Below, piece after piece: positions 33,250-41,391 of a DNA stretch of 64,000 bases. The stretch covers positions 372,001 to 436,000 of the forward strand of contig NZ_JADIKM010000003.1 of the NCBI RefSeq assembly GCF_044904665.1, in the 5' to 3' direction. A program made the translations under genes and the position numbers. How positions within the stretch are numbered: the stretch's first letter is position 1; every line of letters begins with the position of its first letter. Origin of the DNA: Dyella_A ginsengisoli. Lineage in GTDB: Bacteria > Pseudomonadota > Gammaproteobacteria > Xanthomonadales > Rhodanobacteraceae. A model generated the notes under the pieces. It was not told the DNA's origin. It searched no databases and saw only the letters and a program-made list of their open reading frames with translations.

Positions 33250-34361
33250 GCGTGCTCGATCTGGCGCGCGCGGAGATCCGCGCCATGCAGCCGTATTCCT
33301 CGGCGAGGATGGAAGCCAGCGGCGGGCAGATCCTGCTCAATGCCAACGAGTCCGCGTGGGCGCCGTTCGGCGAGGCGGGCGCGGGCTGCCACCGCTATCC
33401 CGATCCGCAACCGGCCGCCTTGGTCGATGCGCTCGCGGACTTGTATGGCGTGCGCCGCGACCAACTGCTGGTAGGCCGCGGCAGCGACGAAGCGATCGAC
33501 CTCCTGGTGCGCGCGTTCTGCCGTGCGGGCGAGGACGCGATCCTGATCCAGCCGCCCACGTTCGGCATGTACGCCGTGTGCGCGCGCATCCAGAACGCCG
33601 CAGTGATCGAGGCGCCGCTGGCCGTCGACTTCACGCTGGACGTGGACGCCGTGCTGGCGGCGATGACGCCGGCGGTGAAGCTGGTGTTCGTCTGCACGCC
33701 GAACAATCCGACGGGGCAGGTGATCGCATCGGCGGCCATCGAGCGGCTGGCGCAGGCGCTGGCCGGTCGCGCGCTGCTGATCGTCGACGAGGCGTATGTC
33801 GAATTTGCCGATGCGCCGAGCATGGCTGGCCTCATCGATCGCTACGAGCACGTCGCCATTTTGCGCACATTGTCCAAGGCTTGGGCGCTGGCCGGTGCGC
33901 GCATCGGCACGCTGCTGGCGAATGCCGAGGTCATTGCGCTGCTGCGCCGGATCATGCCGCCGTATCCGCTGCCGTTGCCCTGCGTGGAGGCTGCGCTGGC
34001 CGCGCTGTCGACGGCCGGGCAGGCGTTGGCGCGCGGGCATATCGATCAGATCAAGATCGAGCGCTCGCGCATGGCCGACGCGCTGGCCGCCGTGCCCGGT
34101 GTGCTCGAGGTGTTGCCGTCGCAGGCGAACTTCCTCGCCGTGCGCTTCGATGATGCGGGCGCTGTCTACCAACGCCTGCTCGCCGCCGGCATCGTGGTGC
34201 GCGACGTTCGCCGCTATCCGAACCTGGGCGACACGCTTCGCATCACCATCGGCACGCCGGAGGAAAATGCCCGCGTGCTGGACGTGCTTTCAACATTGAA
34301 GAGTCCGGCCATGGATGGCCGGGTTGTTGCCGAGGGATCGGCAAGGAAAAAAACTTCATGA
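33246..34361 (+). CDS. hisC: Histidinol-phosphate aminotransferase
   Basis: PLP-dependent class I/II aminotransferase (371 aa) making histidinol phosphate. LLNANESAWAP at the N-terminus, VFVCTPNNPTGQVI, LLIVDEAYVEFAD (PLP Asp) and ILRTLSKAWALAGARIG (PLP Lys in SKA) follow the HisC pattern, ending with VVRDVRRYPNLGDTLRITIGTPEEN. A short tail beyond the domain (GRVVAEGSARKKTS) precedes the hisB overlap (ATGA). Confidence 0.96.
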   Translation: MSVLDLARAEIRAMQPYSSARMEASGGQILLNANESAWAPFGEAGAGCHRYPDPQPAALVDALADLYGVRRDQLLVGRGSDEAIDLLVRAFCRAGEDAILIQPPTFGMYAVCARIQNAAVIEAPLAVDFTLDVDAVLAAMTPAVKLVFVCTPNNPTGQVIASAAIERLAQALAGRALLIVDEAYVEFADAPSMAGLIDRYEHVAILRTLSKAWALAGARIGTLLANAEVIALLRRIMPPYPLPLPCVEAALAALSTAGQALARGHIDQIKIERSRMADALAAVPGVLEVLPSQANFLAVRFDDAGAVYQRLLAAGIVVRDVRRYPNLGDTLRITIGTPEENARVLDVLSTLKSPAMDGRVVAEGSARKKTS

Positions 34362-35422
34362 GCCGCAAGATCCTTTTCATCGACCGCGACGGCTGCCTCA
34401 TCGTCGAGCCGCCGGACGAGCAGATCGACAGCTACGCCAAGCTCGAGCTGCTGCCCGGGGTGATCGGCGCGCTGCAGCGCTGCGTTGCCGCCGGCTACGA
34501 GCTGGTGATGGTCACCAATCAGGACGGACTGGGCACCGCGAGCTTTCCGCAGGAAAACTTCGACGGACCGCACGCGCTGCTGCTGCGCATCCTGGCGTCG
34601 CAGGGCATCGCGTTCCGCGAGCAGCTGATCGACCGCAGCTTTCCGCACGAAGGGTTGGACACGCGCAAGCCGGGCATCGGCATGCTGCGCCACTACCTTG
34701 CCGACGACGGCTGGAGTCGGGCCGCTTCGGCCGTCATCGGCGACCGCGAGACGGACCTGCAACTCGCCGCCAATCTGGGCGTGCGCGGTTTGCGCGTGGG
34801 GCCACAGGGCGAGTCGTGGGATGAGGTCGCGCACCGCCTGCTCGACGCGCCACGCACCGCCACGGTCCAGCGCAACACGAAGGAAACCCGCATCACGGTA
34901 AACGTCGATCTGGATCGCGTGGCCGAGCCGAAGATCCGCACCGGGCTGGGCTTCTTCGACCACATGCTCGAGCAGATCGGCAAGCACGGCGGCTTCGCGC
35001 TGGAGTTGACCTGCAAGGGCGATACCCACATCGACGAGCACCACACGATGGAAGACAGCGCGCTGGCCCTCGGCCAGGCGCTGAAGCAGGCACTGGGCGA
35101 CAAGCGTGGCATCGGCCGCTACGGCTTCACGCTGCCGATGGACGAGTCCTTCGCCAGCGCCGCGCTGGATCTCTCCGGCCGGCCGTACTTCGTGTTCGAG
35201 GGCAGCTTCCCGCGCGAGCGAGTGGGCGACATCCCCACCGAGCTGGTGCCGCACGTGTTCCGCTCGCTGTGCGAAACGCTGGGGGCCAACCTGCACCTCA
35301 CCGTGAAGGGCGACAACGCGCACCACATGGTCGAGGCCTGCTTCAAGGTGGTGGCGCGCACGCTGCGCCAGGCGATCCGCCGCGAGGGCAGCGAACTGCC
35401 CAGCACCAAGGGAACGCTGTGA
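34358..35422 (+). CDS. hisB: Bifunctional histidinol-phosphatase / imidazoleglycerol-phosphate dehydratase
   Basis: Fused enzyme (354 aa). The N-terminal HAD phosphatase has FIDRDGCLI (nucleophile Asp9, Asp11), VTNQDGLGTASF and GDRETDLQLAANLG. The C-terminal dehydratase from about 168 (RNTKETRITVNVDLD) has DTHIDEHHTMEDSALALGQAL and DNAHHMVEACFK with metal-binding His. The fused form is typical of enteric and xanthomonad gammaproteobacteria. It overlaps hisH as TGATG. Confidence 0.97.
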   Translation: MSRKILFIDRDGCLIVEPPDEQIDSYAKLELLPGVIGALQRCVAAGYELVMVTNQDGLGTASFPQENFDGPHALLLRILASQGIAFREQLIDRSFPHEGLDTRKPGIGMLRHYLADDGWSRAASAVIGDRETDLQLAANLGVRGLRVGPQGESWDEVAHRLLDAPRTATVQRNTKETRITVNVDLDRVAEPKIRTGLGFFDHMLEQIGKHGGFALELTCKGDTHIDEHHTMEDSALALGQALKQALGDKRGIGRYGFTLPMDESFASAALDLSGRPYFVFEGSFPRERVGDIPTELVPHVFRSLCETLGANLHLTVKGDNAHHMVEACFKVVARTLRQAIRREGSELPSTKGTL

Positions 35423-36012
35423 TGTCCGTTGTTCTCGTCGATGCCGGCGGCACCAACATCGGCTCGGTGCGCTACGCGCTGCAGCGCCTGGGTGTGGAGG
35501 CCGCGCTCACTTCCGATCCGGACACCATCCGCGGCGCAGACAAGGTGATCCTGCCGGGCGTGGGCGCGGCCGGTCCGGGCATGGCGCGGCTGCGCGAGCT
35601 TGGGCTGGTCGAGTTGATGCGTTCACTGACCCAGCCGGTGCTGGGCGTGTGCCTGGGCATGCAGCTGCTGTGCATGCATTCGGAAGAGGGCGACACCGAG
35701 TGCCTGGGCGTGATCGATGCCCCGGTGCGCCGCTTCCATGAGGCACCGGGCCTGCGCGTGCCGCACATGGGCTGGAACGCGCTGGAGCCGGTGCGCGAGC
35801 ATCCGCTGCTGGCGGGAATGACGGCCGGCGAGCAGGCCTATTTCGTGCACAGCTACGCGGTGCCGGTCGGCGACTACACGCTCGCCACGGCCGATTTCGG
35901 TGGCCCGTTCTCGGCGGTGATCGCGAGCGGCAATTTCCATGGGATGCAGTTTCATCCCGAGCGCTCGGCCGCTGTCGGCGCGAGACTTCTCAGGAATTTC
36001 CTCAGCCTATGA
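35422..36012 (+). CDS. hisH: Imidazole glycerol phosphate synthase glutaminase subunit
   Basis: Class I glutamine amidotransferase (196 aa) supplying ammonia to HisF. The nucleophile Cys is in VLGVCLGMQLLC and the His-Glu pair in FHGMQFHPERS, with the oxyanion strand LPGVGAAGPGM. It shares its ATG with the hisB stop and overlaps hisA by ATGA. hisH and hisF are separated by hisA, the standard gene order. Confidence 0.96.
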   Translation: MSVVLVDAGGTNIGSVRYALQRLGVEAALTSDPDTIRGADKVILPGVGAAGPGMARLRELGLVELMRSLTQPVLGVCLGMQLLCMHSEEGDTECLGVIDAPVRRFHEAPGLRVPHMGWNALEPVREHPLLAGMTAGEQAYFVHSYAVPVGDYTLATADFGGPFSAVIASGNFHGMQFHPERSAAVGARLLRNFLSL

Positions 36013-36737
36013 GCTTCGACATCATTCCCGCGATCGATCTTCGCGATGGCCGCGTGGTCCGCCTGCGCCAAGGCGACTATGCGCAGCAGACGACGTATTC
36101 GAACGATCCGGGCGAGCTGGCCCGGCGTTATCTGCACGACGGTGCGCTCTGGCTGCATGTGGTGGATCTGGACGGTGCGCGCTCCGGCAAGCTCGACAAT
36201 CTGGCGGTCATCCGGGCGATGGCGGCCGATGGCCTGCAGGTGCAGGCCGGCGGCGGCGTGCGAGAGGAAGATGACCTCAGGCGTCTGTTCGATGTCGGCG
36301 TGCAGCGCGTGGTGCTGGGCAGCGTGGCGATTCGCGAGCCGGAGACGGTTGCCCGCTGGCTGGATACCTGGGGTGGCGAGCGCATCACGATCGCGCTCGA
36401 CACGCGCCGCATCGATGATCGCTGGACGCTGCCCAGCGCCGGCTGGACCGAAACCGAGGCGCGCACGCTGGACGAGCTGGCGCCCTGGTACGCGGCGCAC
36501 GGTGCCCACCACCTGCTGTGCACGGATATCGATCGCGACGGCATGCTCGCCGGCTTCAATCTGGATCTGTATCGCCACCTCGCGGACATCGCGCCGCAGC
36601 TGGCCGCGCAGGCGTCAGGAGGGGTACGGTCGCTGGCCGACATTCGCGCCGCCCGCGACGTGGGCGCGCGCGGCGTGATCCTCGGACGGGCGCTGCTCGA
36701 AGGCCGCTTTACCCTGGAGGAAGCGCTGGCATGCTGA
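36009..36737 (+). CDS. hisA: Phosphoribosylformimino-AICAR-phosphate isomerase
   Basis: (beta/alpha)8-barrel Amadori isomerase (242 aa). IPAIDLRDGRVVRLRQGDY carries the first catalytic Asp (about residue 8), VQAGGGVREEDDLRRLFDVGVQRVVLGS a phosphate-binding turn, and CTDIDRDGMLAGFNLDLY the second catalytic region. It overlaps hisF by 7 bases. Confidence 0.97.
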   Translation: MSFDIIPAIDLRDGRVVRLRQGDYAQQTTYSNDPGELARRYLHDGALWLHVVDLDGARSGKLDNLAVIRAMAADGLQVQAGGGVREEDDLRRLFDVGVQRVVLGSVAIREPETVARWLDTWGGERITIALDTRRIDDRWTLPSAGWTETEARTLDELAPWYAAHGAHHLLCTDIDRDGMLAGFNLDLYRHLADIAPQLAAQASGGVRSLADIRAARDVGARGVILGRALLEGRFTLEEALAC

Positions 36738-37504
36738 GCCGCCGCATCATTCCCTGCCTCGACGTGCGCGACGGCCAGGTCGTCAAGGGCGTGCGCTTCC
36801 GCGATCACGTGGTGATGGGCGAGATCGTCGATCTCGCGCTGCGCTACCGCGACGAAGGCGCCGACGAGCTGGTGTTCTACGACATCACCGCCAGCCCGGA
36901 GGGCCGCAGCGTGGACCGCGCCTGGGTCGAGCGCGTGGCGCGGGTGATCGACATTCCATTCTGCGTCGCCGGTGGCATCCGCTCGGTGGACGAGGCGCGT
37001 GCCGTGCTGCACGCCGGGGCCGACAAGATCTCGGTGAATTCGCCCGCGCTGGAGCGGCCCGAACTGATCGACGAACTGGCGCAGGCGTTTGGCGTGCAGT
37101 GCGTGGTGGTGGGCATCGATTCGCTGCGCGACGCTGATGGCCAGTGGCGTGTGCGCCAGTACACCGGTGACCCCGGTAAAACCCAGGCGCTCGCACGCGG
37201 CACGCTGGACTGGATGGCCGAGGCGCAGCGCCGCGGTGCCGGCGAGATCGTGCTCAACTGCATGGGCAGCGACGGCGTGCGTCAGGGCTACGACCTGGAG
37301 CAGCTGCGCGCGGCCCGCGCGATCTGCCACGTGCCGCTGATCGCCTCTGGGGGTGCCGGTGCGCCGGAGCATTTCCGCGACGCGTTCGTCGATGCCGACG
37401 TGGACGGCGCGCTGGCCGCCAGCGTGTTCCATTCCGGTGCAATCGCGATTCCCGAGTTGAAGCGGTATCTGGGAGCGCATGGCGTCCGTGTCAGGAGTGA
37501 GTAA
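36731..37504 (+). CDS. hisF: Imidazole glycerol phosphate synthase cyclase subunit
   Basis: Barrel cyclase (257 aa) joining ammonia from HisH with PRFAR to give IGP and AICAR. RRIIPCLDVRDGQVVKGVRF holds catalytic Asp11. The later motifs VAGGIRSVDEARAVLHAGADKISVNSPA, CVVVGIDS, LNCMGSDGVRQGYDLEQLRA (second catalytic Asp) and LIASGGAGAPEHF complete the family pattern. The unusual repeat tract begins immediately after its stop. Confidence 0.97.
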   Translation: MLSRRIIPCLDVRDGQVVKGVRFRDHVVMGEIVDLALRYRDEGADELVFYDITASPEGRSVDRAWVERVARVIDIPFCVAGGIRSVDEARAVLHAGADKISVNSPALERPELIDELAQAFGVQCVVVGIDSLRDADGQWRVRQYTGDPGKTQALARGTLDWMAEAQRRGAGEIVLNCMGSDGVRQGYDLEQLRAARAICHVPLIASGGAGAPEHFRDAFVDADVDGALAASVFHSGAIAIPELKRYLGAHGVRVRSE

Positions 37505-37505
37505 A

Positions 37506-37578
37506 GAGGAGTGAGGAGTGAGAGAAAAGCATCGGTGATCGCGCAGTTTCTGCGCTCTTCTCTCACTCCTCACTCCTC
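37506..37578. repeat. 21-bp inverted repeat between hisF and hisIE
   Basis: Left arm 37506-37526 (GAGGAGTGAGGAGTGAGAGAA) is the exact reverse complement of 37558-37578. The 31-base interior contains its own hairpin, GCGCAG-TTT-CTGCGC (about 37541-37555). The right arm runs into the ACTCCTC tandem tract. In the his transcript this would form a long stem between the last two cistrons. Confidence 0.9.
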
Positions 37579-37620
37579 ACTCCTCACTCCTCACTCCTCA
37601 CTCCTCACTCCTCACTCCTC
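37565..37620 (+). repeat. Eight tandem ACTCCTC heptamers
   Basis: Exactly eight contiguous copies of the 7-base unit ACTCCTC lie between hisF and hisIE. A 7-nt unit shifts frame with each copy gained or lost; three copies add seven codons. The pyrimidine-rich unit is complementary to Shine-Dalgarno-like GAGGAG, two copies of which form the left arm of the adjoining inverted repeat. Such tracts are prone to slippage. Confidence 0.95.
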
Positions 37621-37645
37621 GCTTTTCCTCATTCACTTGTCCCGC

Positions 37646-38281
37646 ATGGCCCACCCTATGACCGAGCCCCAATCCGACCTATCCCGCCTCGACTGGAACA
37701 AGGGCGATGGCCTGCTGCCGGCGATCGTGCAGCACGCACAGACCGGCGAGGTGCTGATGCTCGGCTACATGAACGCCGCGGCGCTGGAGGCCACGCAGCG
37801 CACCGGTCACGTCACGTTCTTCAGCCGTTCGAAGCAGCGCCTGTGGACCAAGGGCGAGAGTTCGGGGCACGTGCTGGCCCTGCAATCGATCCGCGTGGAC
37901 TGCGACGCGGACACGCTGCTGGTCGGCGCGCTGCCGCACGGCCCGACCTGCCATACCGGCACCTCGAGCTGTTTCGGCGATGCGGTGCGCCCGCCGCTGG
38001 GCTTCCTCGCGGAACTGGACGCGCTGGTCGCGCAACGCCACGCCGAGCGCCCGCAAGGCAGCTACACCACGCGCCTGTTCGAGAGCGGCGTGCGGCGCAT
38101 CGCGCAGAAAGTGGGCGAGGAGGGTGTCGAGACAGCGCTGGCCGGCGTGGTACAGGGCGACGAGGAGCTGCTCGGCGAAGCGGCCGACATGGTCTTCCAT
38201 CTCACGGTCTTGCTGCGCTCGCGGGGGCTGTCGCTGGCCGACGTGGCGGTCGTGCTGGCGGCACGCCACGCCGCAAAGTAG
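37646..38281 (+). CDS. hisI: Bifunctional phosphoribosyl-AMP cyclohydrolase / phosphoribosyl-ATP pyrophosphatase
   Basis: HisIE fusion (211 aa from 37646) catalysing steps two and three of the pathway. The HisI half has GYMNAAALEATQRTGHVTFFSRSKQRLWTKGESSGH and RVDCDADTLLVGA with metal-binding Asp/Cys. The HisE half from about 125 has RIAQKVGEEGVETALAGV. ATGs at 37646 and 37658 are both possible; neither has a visible Shine-Dalgarno. The frame is also open through the heptamer tract back to GTG codons at 37535 and 37511, so an N-terminally extended product cannot be excluded. Confidence 0.93.
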   Translation: MAHPMTEPQSDLSRLDWNKGDGLLPAIVQHAQTGEVLMLGYMNAAALEATQRTGHVTFFSRSKQRLWTKGESSGHVLALQSIRVDCDADTLLVGALPHGPTCHTGTSSCFGDAVRPPLGFLAELDALVAQRHAERPQGSYTTRLFESGVRRIAQKVGEEGVETALAGVVQGDEELLGEAADMVFHLTVLLRSRGLSLADVAVVLAARHAAK

Positions 38282-38288
38282 CCGGGGT

Positions 38289-39278
38289 TCAGCGCGTGGC
38301 GGGGGCTTCGCCACCCGCGTCGGGGCGGAATGGTACCGCCGATCCGATCGGGTCGCCCCGGCGCCAGCGCGCGAGCTGGGCGTCGATGCCGCTGCCGACG
38401 GAGATCTGTGGCTCGGAGGGCGTGAGCTTGTCCTGCTGTTCCCAGCGGGCTACTTCCGCCTGCGCACGCCGGAAGGCGTCGACCGGGTCGGCGGTCTGGT
38501 TGAGTGCATCGACGAGCCAGGCGCGGCCAAAGTAGGTGGCATTTGAATCGTTGCCGCAGCCGAAGGAGCTGCGATCGGCGCGCGCGGCGGTGATCACCAG
38601 GGTGCCGTCGCCCGCGAGCGGCGGCACGAACCCGCCCGAGTAGCAGGCATTGACCACCACCACCTTCCACTTGAACGGATGCTCGGCGAGAATGCCGGCC
38701 AGATCCTGCGCGCCGATCTGATCCAACGGCAGCGGATCCATGTCTACCAGCAGGGTGTGTTCCGGATCGCCGTGGCTGGTGAGGTAGAGCATCAGGATGT
38801 CCTGGTTCGGATCCATCACCCGGGACAGCCTGGCGAGCACCGTCTCCAGATTGCTCCAGCTGGCCAGCGGATAGGTGTCCAGTGTCGCCGGATTGTTGGC
38901 CAGCACCACCGTGTGAGCCCGCTGGCCGTAGCGCTGGCGGAACAGCTGGGCAGCATATTCGGCCTCGTTGCGGAACACATTCTCGCTGCCATCGCCAGCG
39001 AAGCTCACCAGGTAGAGATTCGGCACGCCCGCGACCCGCGGCGACAGGCGATCGAGCGCCTGCTGCAGCAGGTGCGGTTGCGCGTAGAGCACCTGCTCGG
39101 GAGACGGGGCGTCGGCCGGCCATGCGTCGGCGGGAGCATCCTGGACACCGCTGGCAGGCTCGGTGCTGGCCGCCGCGACGGGCGCCGCCGTCGCCGCCCG
39201 GAGATGCGACTGTTCCAGCGCGATGGTCAGCGCTGCGCCGGCAGTGAACGCGAGCAGGGCAGTAAGCAGCAGGCGCAT
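38289..39278 (-). CDS. C13 (legumain-like) cysteine peptidase
   Basis: Predicted exported or membrane-anchored clan CD cysteine peptidase (329 aa). A hydrophobic N-terminus (about 3-21) is followed by an Ala/Pro-rich linker and a caspase-like fold. The catalytic His169 is in YLTSHGDPEHT after a hydrophobic strand, and Cys212 in VVVVNACYSGG, the peptidase C13 dyad. QLFRQRYG and FGCGNDSNATYFGRAWL resemble other bacterial C13 proteins. It converges with hisIE (7 bases apart) and lies downstream of mtnC on the same strand. Substrate unknown. Confidence 0.85.
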   Translation of the reverse strand: MRLLLTALLAFTAGAALTIALEQSHLRAATAAPVAAASTEPASGVQDAPADAWPADAPSPEQVLYAQPHLLQQALDRLSPRVAGVPNLYLVSFAGDGSENVFRNEAEYAAQLFRQRYGQRAHTVVLANNPATLDTYPLASWSNLETVLARLSRVMDPNQDILMLYLTSHGDPEHTLLVDMDPLPLDQIGAQDLAGILAEHPFKWKVVVVNACYSGGFVPPLAGDGTLVITAARADRSSFGCGNDSNATYFGRAWLVDALNQTADPVDAFRRAQAEVARWEQQDKLTPSEPQISVGSGIDAQLARWRRGDPIGSAVPFRPDAGGEAPATR

Positions 39279-39295
39279 GTCGGAGGTTCGCCGGG

Positions 39296-39982
39296 TCAGA
39301 CGGTGATGGCGTCGAAGTCGGGGTACGCGGGATGGGTCGGTGTACCCGATGCCTGTGCGGGATCGCGCAGCAGCCAGCCGGTCTGGAACCCGGCCGCGCG
39401 GGCCGCATCGAGCTCCTGCACGATGTCGGACAGGAACAGGATATGCGCCGGCTGCTCGTCGATGGCCTCGGCGATGGCGGCGTACGAGGCGGCCTCGCGC
39501 TTGGGGCCGGTCTGCGTGTCGAAATAGCCGGCGAACAGCGGACCCAGGTCGCCCGCGTCGCTGTGGCGGAAGAACAGCTTCTGTGCCGGCACCGAACCGG
39601 ACGAGTAGACGTAGAGCTTCAGGCCCTGCGCCCGCCAGGCCCGCAGGCGGGCCGGCACTTCGGGATAGACGTGGGCGCGATAGTCGCCGGCCTCGTATCC
39701 ATCCTTCCAGATCATGCCCTGCAGTGCCTTGAGCGCGGTGGACTTGCGGTCCTCGTCGATCCAGCGCAGCAGCATCTCGATGATCTCCTGCCTGCTGGCC
39801 TCGATGATGCCGGCCTCCTTGGCCGCCTCATGCAGCCAGTGCTGCACCTCTGGCGTGTCGCCATGGGTTTCGACAAAGGCGGGCAGGCGCTTGCGCGCGT
39901 AGGGAAAGAGCACGTCCCTGACGAAATCGATCGAGCTGGTGGTGCCCTCGATGTCGGTGACGATGGCGCGAATCTCGATCAT
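39296..39982 (-). CDS. mtnC: Acireductone synthase (enolase-phosphatase E1)
   Basis: HAD-family bifunctional enzyme (228 aa) of methionine salvage, enolising and dephosphorylating diketo-methylthiopentyl-1-P to acireductone. IVTDIEGTTSSIDFVRDVLFPYARKRL is the MtnC N-terminal motif with the nucleophile Asp9. LKLYVYSSGSVPAQKLFF and ILFLSDIVQELDAARAAGFQT complete the site. It follows mtnD by 35 bases on the same strand. Confidence 0.96.
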   Translation of the reverse strand: MIEIRAIVTDIEGTTSSIDFVRDVLFPYARKRLPAFVETHGDTPEVQHWLHEAAKEAGIIEASRQEIIEMLLRWIDEDRKSTALKALQGMIWKDGYEAGDYRAHVYPEVPARLRAWRAQGLKLYVYSSGSVPAQKLFFRHSDAGDLGPLFAGYFDTQTGPKREAASYAAIAEAIDEQPAHILFLSDIVQELDAARAAGFQTGWLLRDPAQASGTPTHPAYPDFDAITV

Positions 39983-40017
39983 CGTATGGGTGTCCTTGGG
40001 CAAAGCTGGTGCGAAGG

Positions 40018-40581
40018 TCAGGCGCCGGAGGCGGCGCGCGGCGTCATGCGCGGGAAACGCCCGGCGATGTCGGTGCCGGTGAAGTTGGCGACCCAGCCCT
40101 CCTTGTTGGTGAACAGGCGGATCGCCACGAAATAGGGCGACTCGCTCATGTCGAACCAGTGCGGTGTGCCGTCGGGTACGCCGATCAGGTCGCCCTGTTC
40201 GCACAGCACCTCGTACACCTTGCCGCCGATGTGCAGGGTGAACTGCCCGGCGCCAGCGACGAAGAAGCGCACCTCGTCCTCGCTGTGGGTGTGCTCGTCC
40301 AGGAACTTCTGGCGCAGCGCGGCTCGGTCCGGGTGGTCGGGCTTGAGGCTGATCACGTCCACCGCCTGGTAGCCCTCGCTGGCCATCAGGCGGTCGATGT
40401 CGCTGCGGTAGGCAGCGATCACCTCCTCCTGGCTGGCGCCCGGAGCGATCGGCTGGCTGGCCTGCCACTGCTCGAAGCGGATGCCGACCGCGCCCAGCTC
40501 GCGGGCGATGGATGGGTGGTCGTGATGCTCGGCCAGGGCAGAGTTCGGTTTGGTGTCGTCATAGACGCGCAGACGGCTCAT
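40018..40581 (-). CDS. mtnD: Acireductone dioxygenase
   Basis: Cupin metalloenzyme (187 aa) oxidising acireductone to the 2-keto acid precursor of methionine plus formate (Fe form). Metal ligands lie in DEHTHSEDEVRFFVAGAGQF (two His and a Glu) and GTPHWFDM (His). The start ATG overlaps the mtnB stop by ATGA, coupling the two steps. The longer upstream open frame is out-of-frame mtnB sequence. Confidence 0.96.
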   Translation of the reverse strand: MSRLRVYDDTKPNSALAEHHDHPSIARELGAVGIRFEQWQASQPIAPGASQEEVIAAYRSDIDRLMASEGYQAVDVISLKPDHPDRAALRQKFLDEHTHSEDEVRFFVAGAGQFTLHIGGKVYEVLCEQGDLIGVPDGTPHWFDMSESPYFVAIRLFTNKEGWVANFTGTDIAGRFPRMTPRAASGA

Positions 40582-41225
40582 GCGGACAACCTCCTCAGAT
40601 CTAGTTCGCAGGCAAGCAGGAATTCCAGCGCCTCCAGGTGGCGGCGCGTTTCGGCCATCGTCCGGCCCCAGGTGTAGATGCCATGGCCATCGATCAGGTA
40701 TGCATGCAGCGGCTTGCCTGCGTCCAGCCAGGCGTCGACCTGCGCCACCAGCTCGGGCATGTGCTGCGTGTTGGGAAACACCGGGATCTCCAGCACGCTT
40801 TCGTGAGTGTGGAAACCGGTGATCGCCTTTTGCAACTCCCAGCCTTCGAGACGGATCACGCCCTGTGTGGCAAATAGACGCGAGGCTACGCTCTGCGTGC
40901 GCGAATGGGTGTGTAGTACTACCTGCATCTCCGGCCAGTAGCGGTAGACCTGTGTATGCAAGGCGGTCTCCGCGCTGGGTCGGGCGTCGGTACCCACGGC
41001 GTTGCCACTGAGGTCGATGAGCATGATGTCGGCGCGGCTGAGCTTGCCTTTGTCGCGGCCGGAGATGGTGATAGCAGCATGCGCATCGTCCAGCCGCATC
41101 GAGAAGTTGCTGCTGGTGGCGGGAGTCCAGCCCAGTGCGGCGAGATCCTTGGCGGCCAGCACGATAGCATCGGCACAGGCGAAGAAAGCGTCGCTGGAAA
41201 TACCCTCGGGAAGCACTTGTGACAT
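40578..41225 (-). CDS. mtnB: Methylthioribulose-1-phosphate dehydratase
   Basis: Class II aldolase-fold dehydratase (215 aa), first gene of the salvage operon. WTPATSSNFSMRL near the N-terminus, ITISGRDKGKLSRADIMLID, the metal His pair in VVLHTHSRTQSVAS and LIDGHGIYTWGRTMAETRRHLEALEFL match MtnB. The ATG at 41225 is chosen; a perfect 14-bp palindrome ends 6 bases upstream. mtnA and mtnE are not in the window. Confidence 0.95.
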   Translation of the reverse strand: MSQVLPEGISSDAFFACADAIVLAAKDLAALGWTPATSSNFSMRLDDAHAAITISGRDKGKLSRADIMLIDLSGNAVGTDARPSAETALHTQVYRYWPEMQVVLHTHSRTQSVASRLFATQGVIRLEGWELQKAITGFHTHESVLEIPVFPNTQHMPELVAQVDAWLDAGKPLHAYLIDGHGIYTWGRTMAETRRHLEALEFLLACELDLRRLSA

Positions 41226-41230
41226 GAGTA

Positions 41231-41244
41231 TTTGGACGTCCAAA
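41231..41244. promoter_or_regulatory. Perfect palindrome TTTGGACGTCCAAA upstream of mtnB
   Basis: A perfect 14-bp palindrome lies 5 bases before the mtnB ATG, with an AT-richer stretch (TGCTATTCTTTTC on the minus strand) just upstream that could hold the -10 region. The position suits an operator repressing the methionine salvage operon. Its core GACGTC is shared with the enteric MetJ met box (AGACGTCT), but there is no tandem array, so the regulator is unknown. Confidence 0.5.
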
Positions 41245-41391
41245 CGGTAGAAAAGAATAGCACGGCCCGTTGCGCCGCCACCGGATAATGCGAGGCATTC
41301 TCGCAAGTCAGGAAAGATTGGGGCGAACGGCGTAGCATCCAGACATCAATCGCCGCACCAGCGGCAGTTCATCCACGACGGAGGTTTGCCA

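Noticed and set aside
37565..37620. Tandem repeats considered as a CRISPR array
   Set aside because: Units are 7 bases, contiguous and without spacers, and no cas genes are present.
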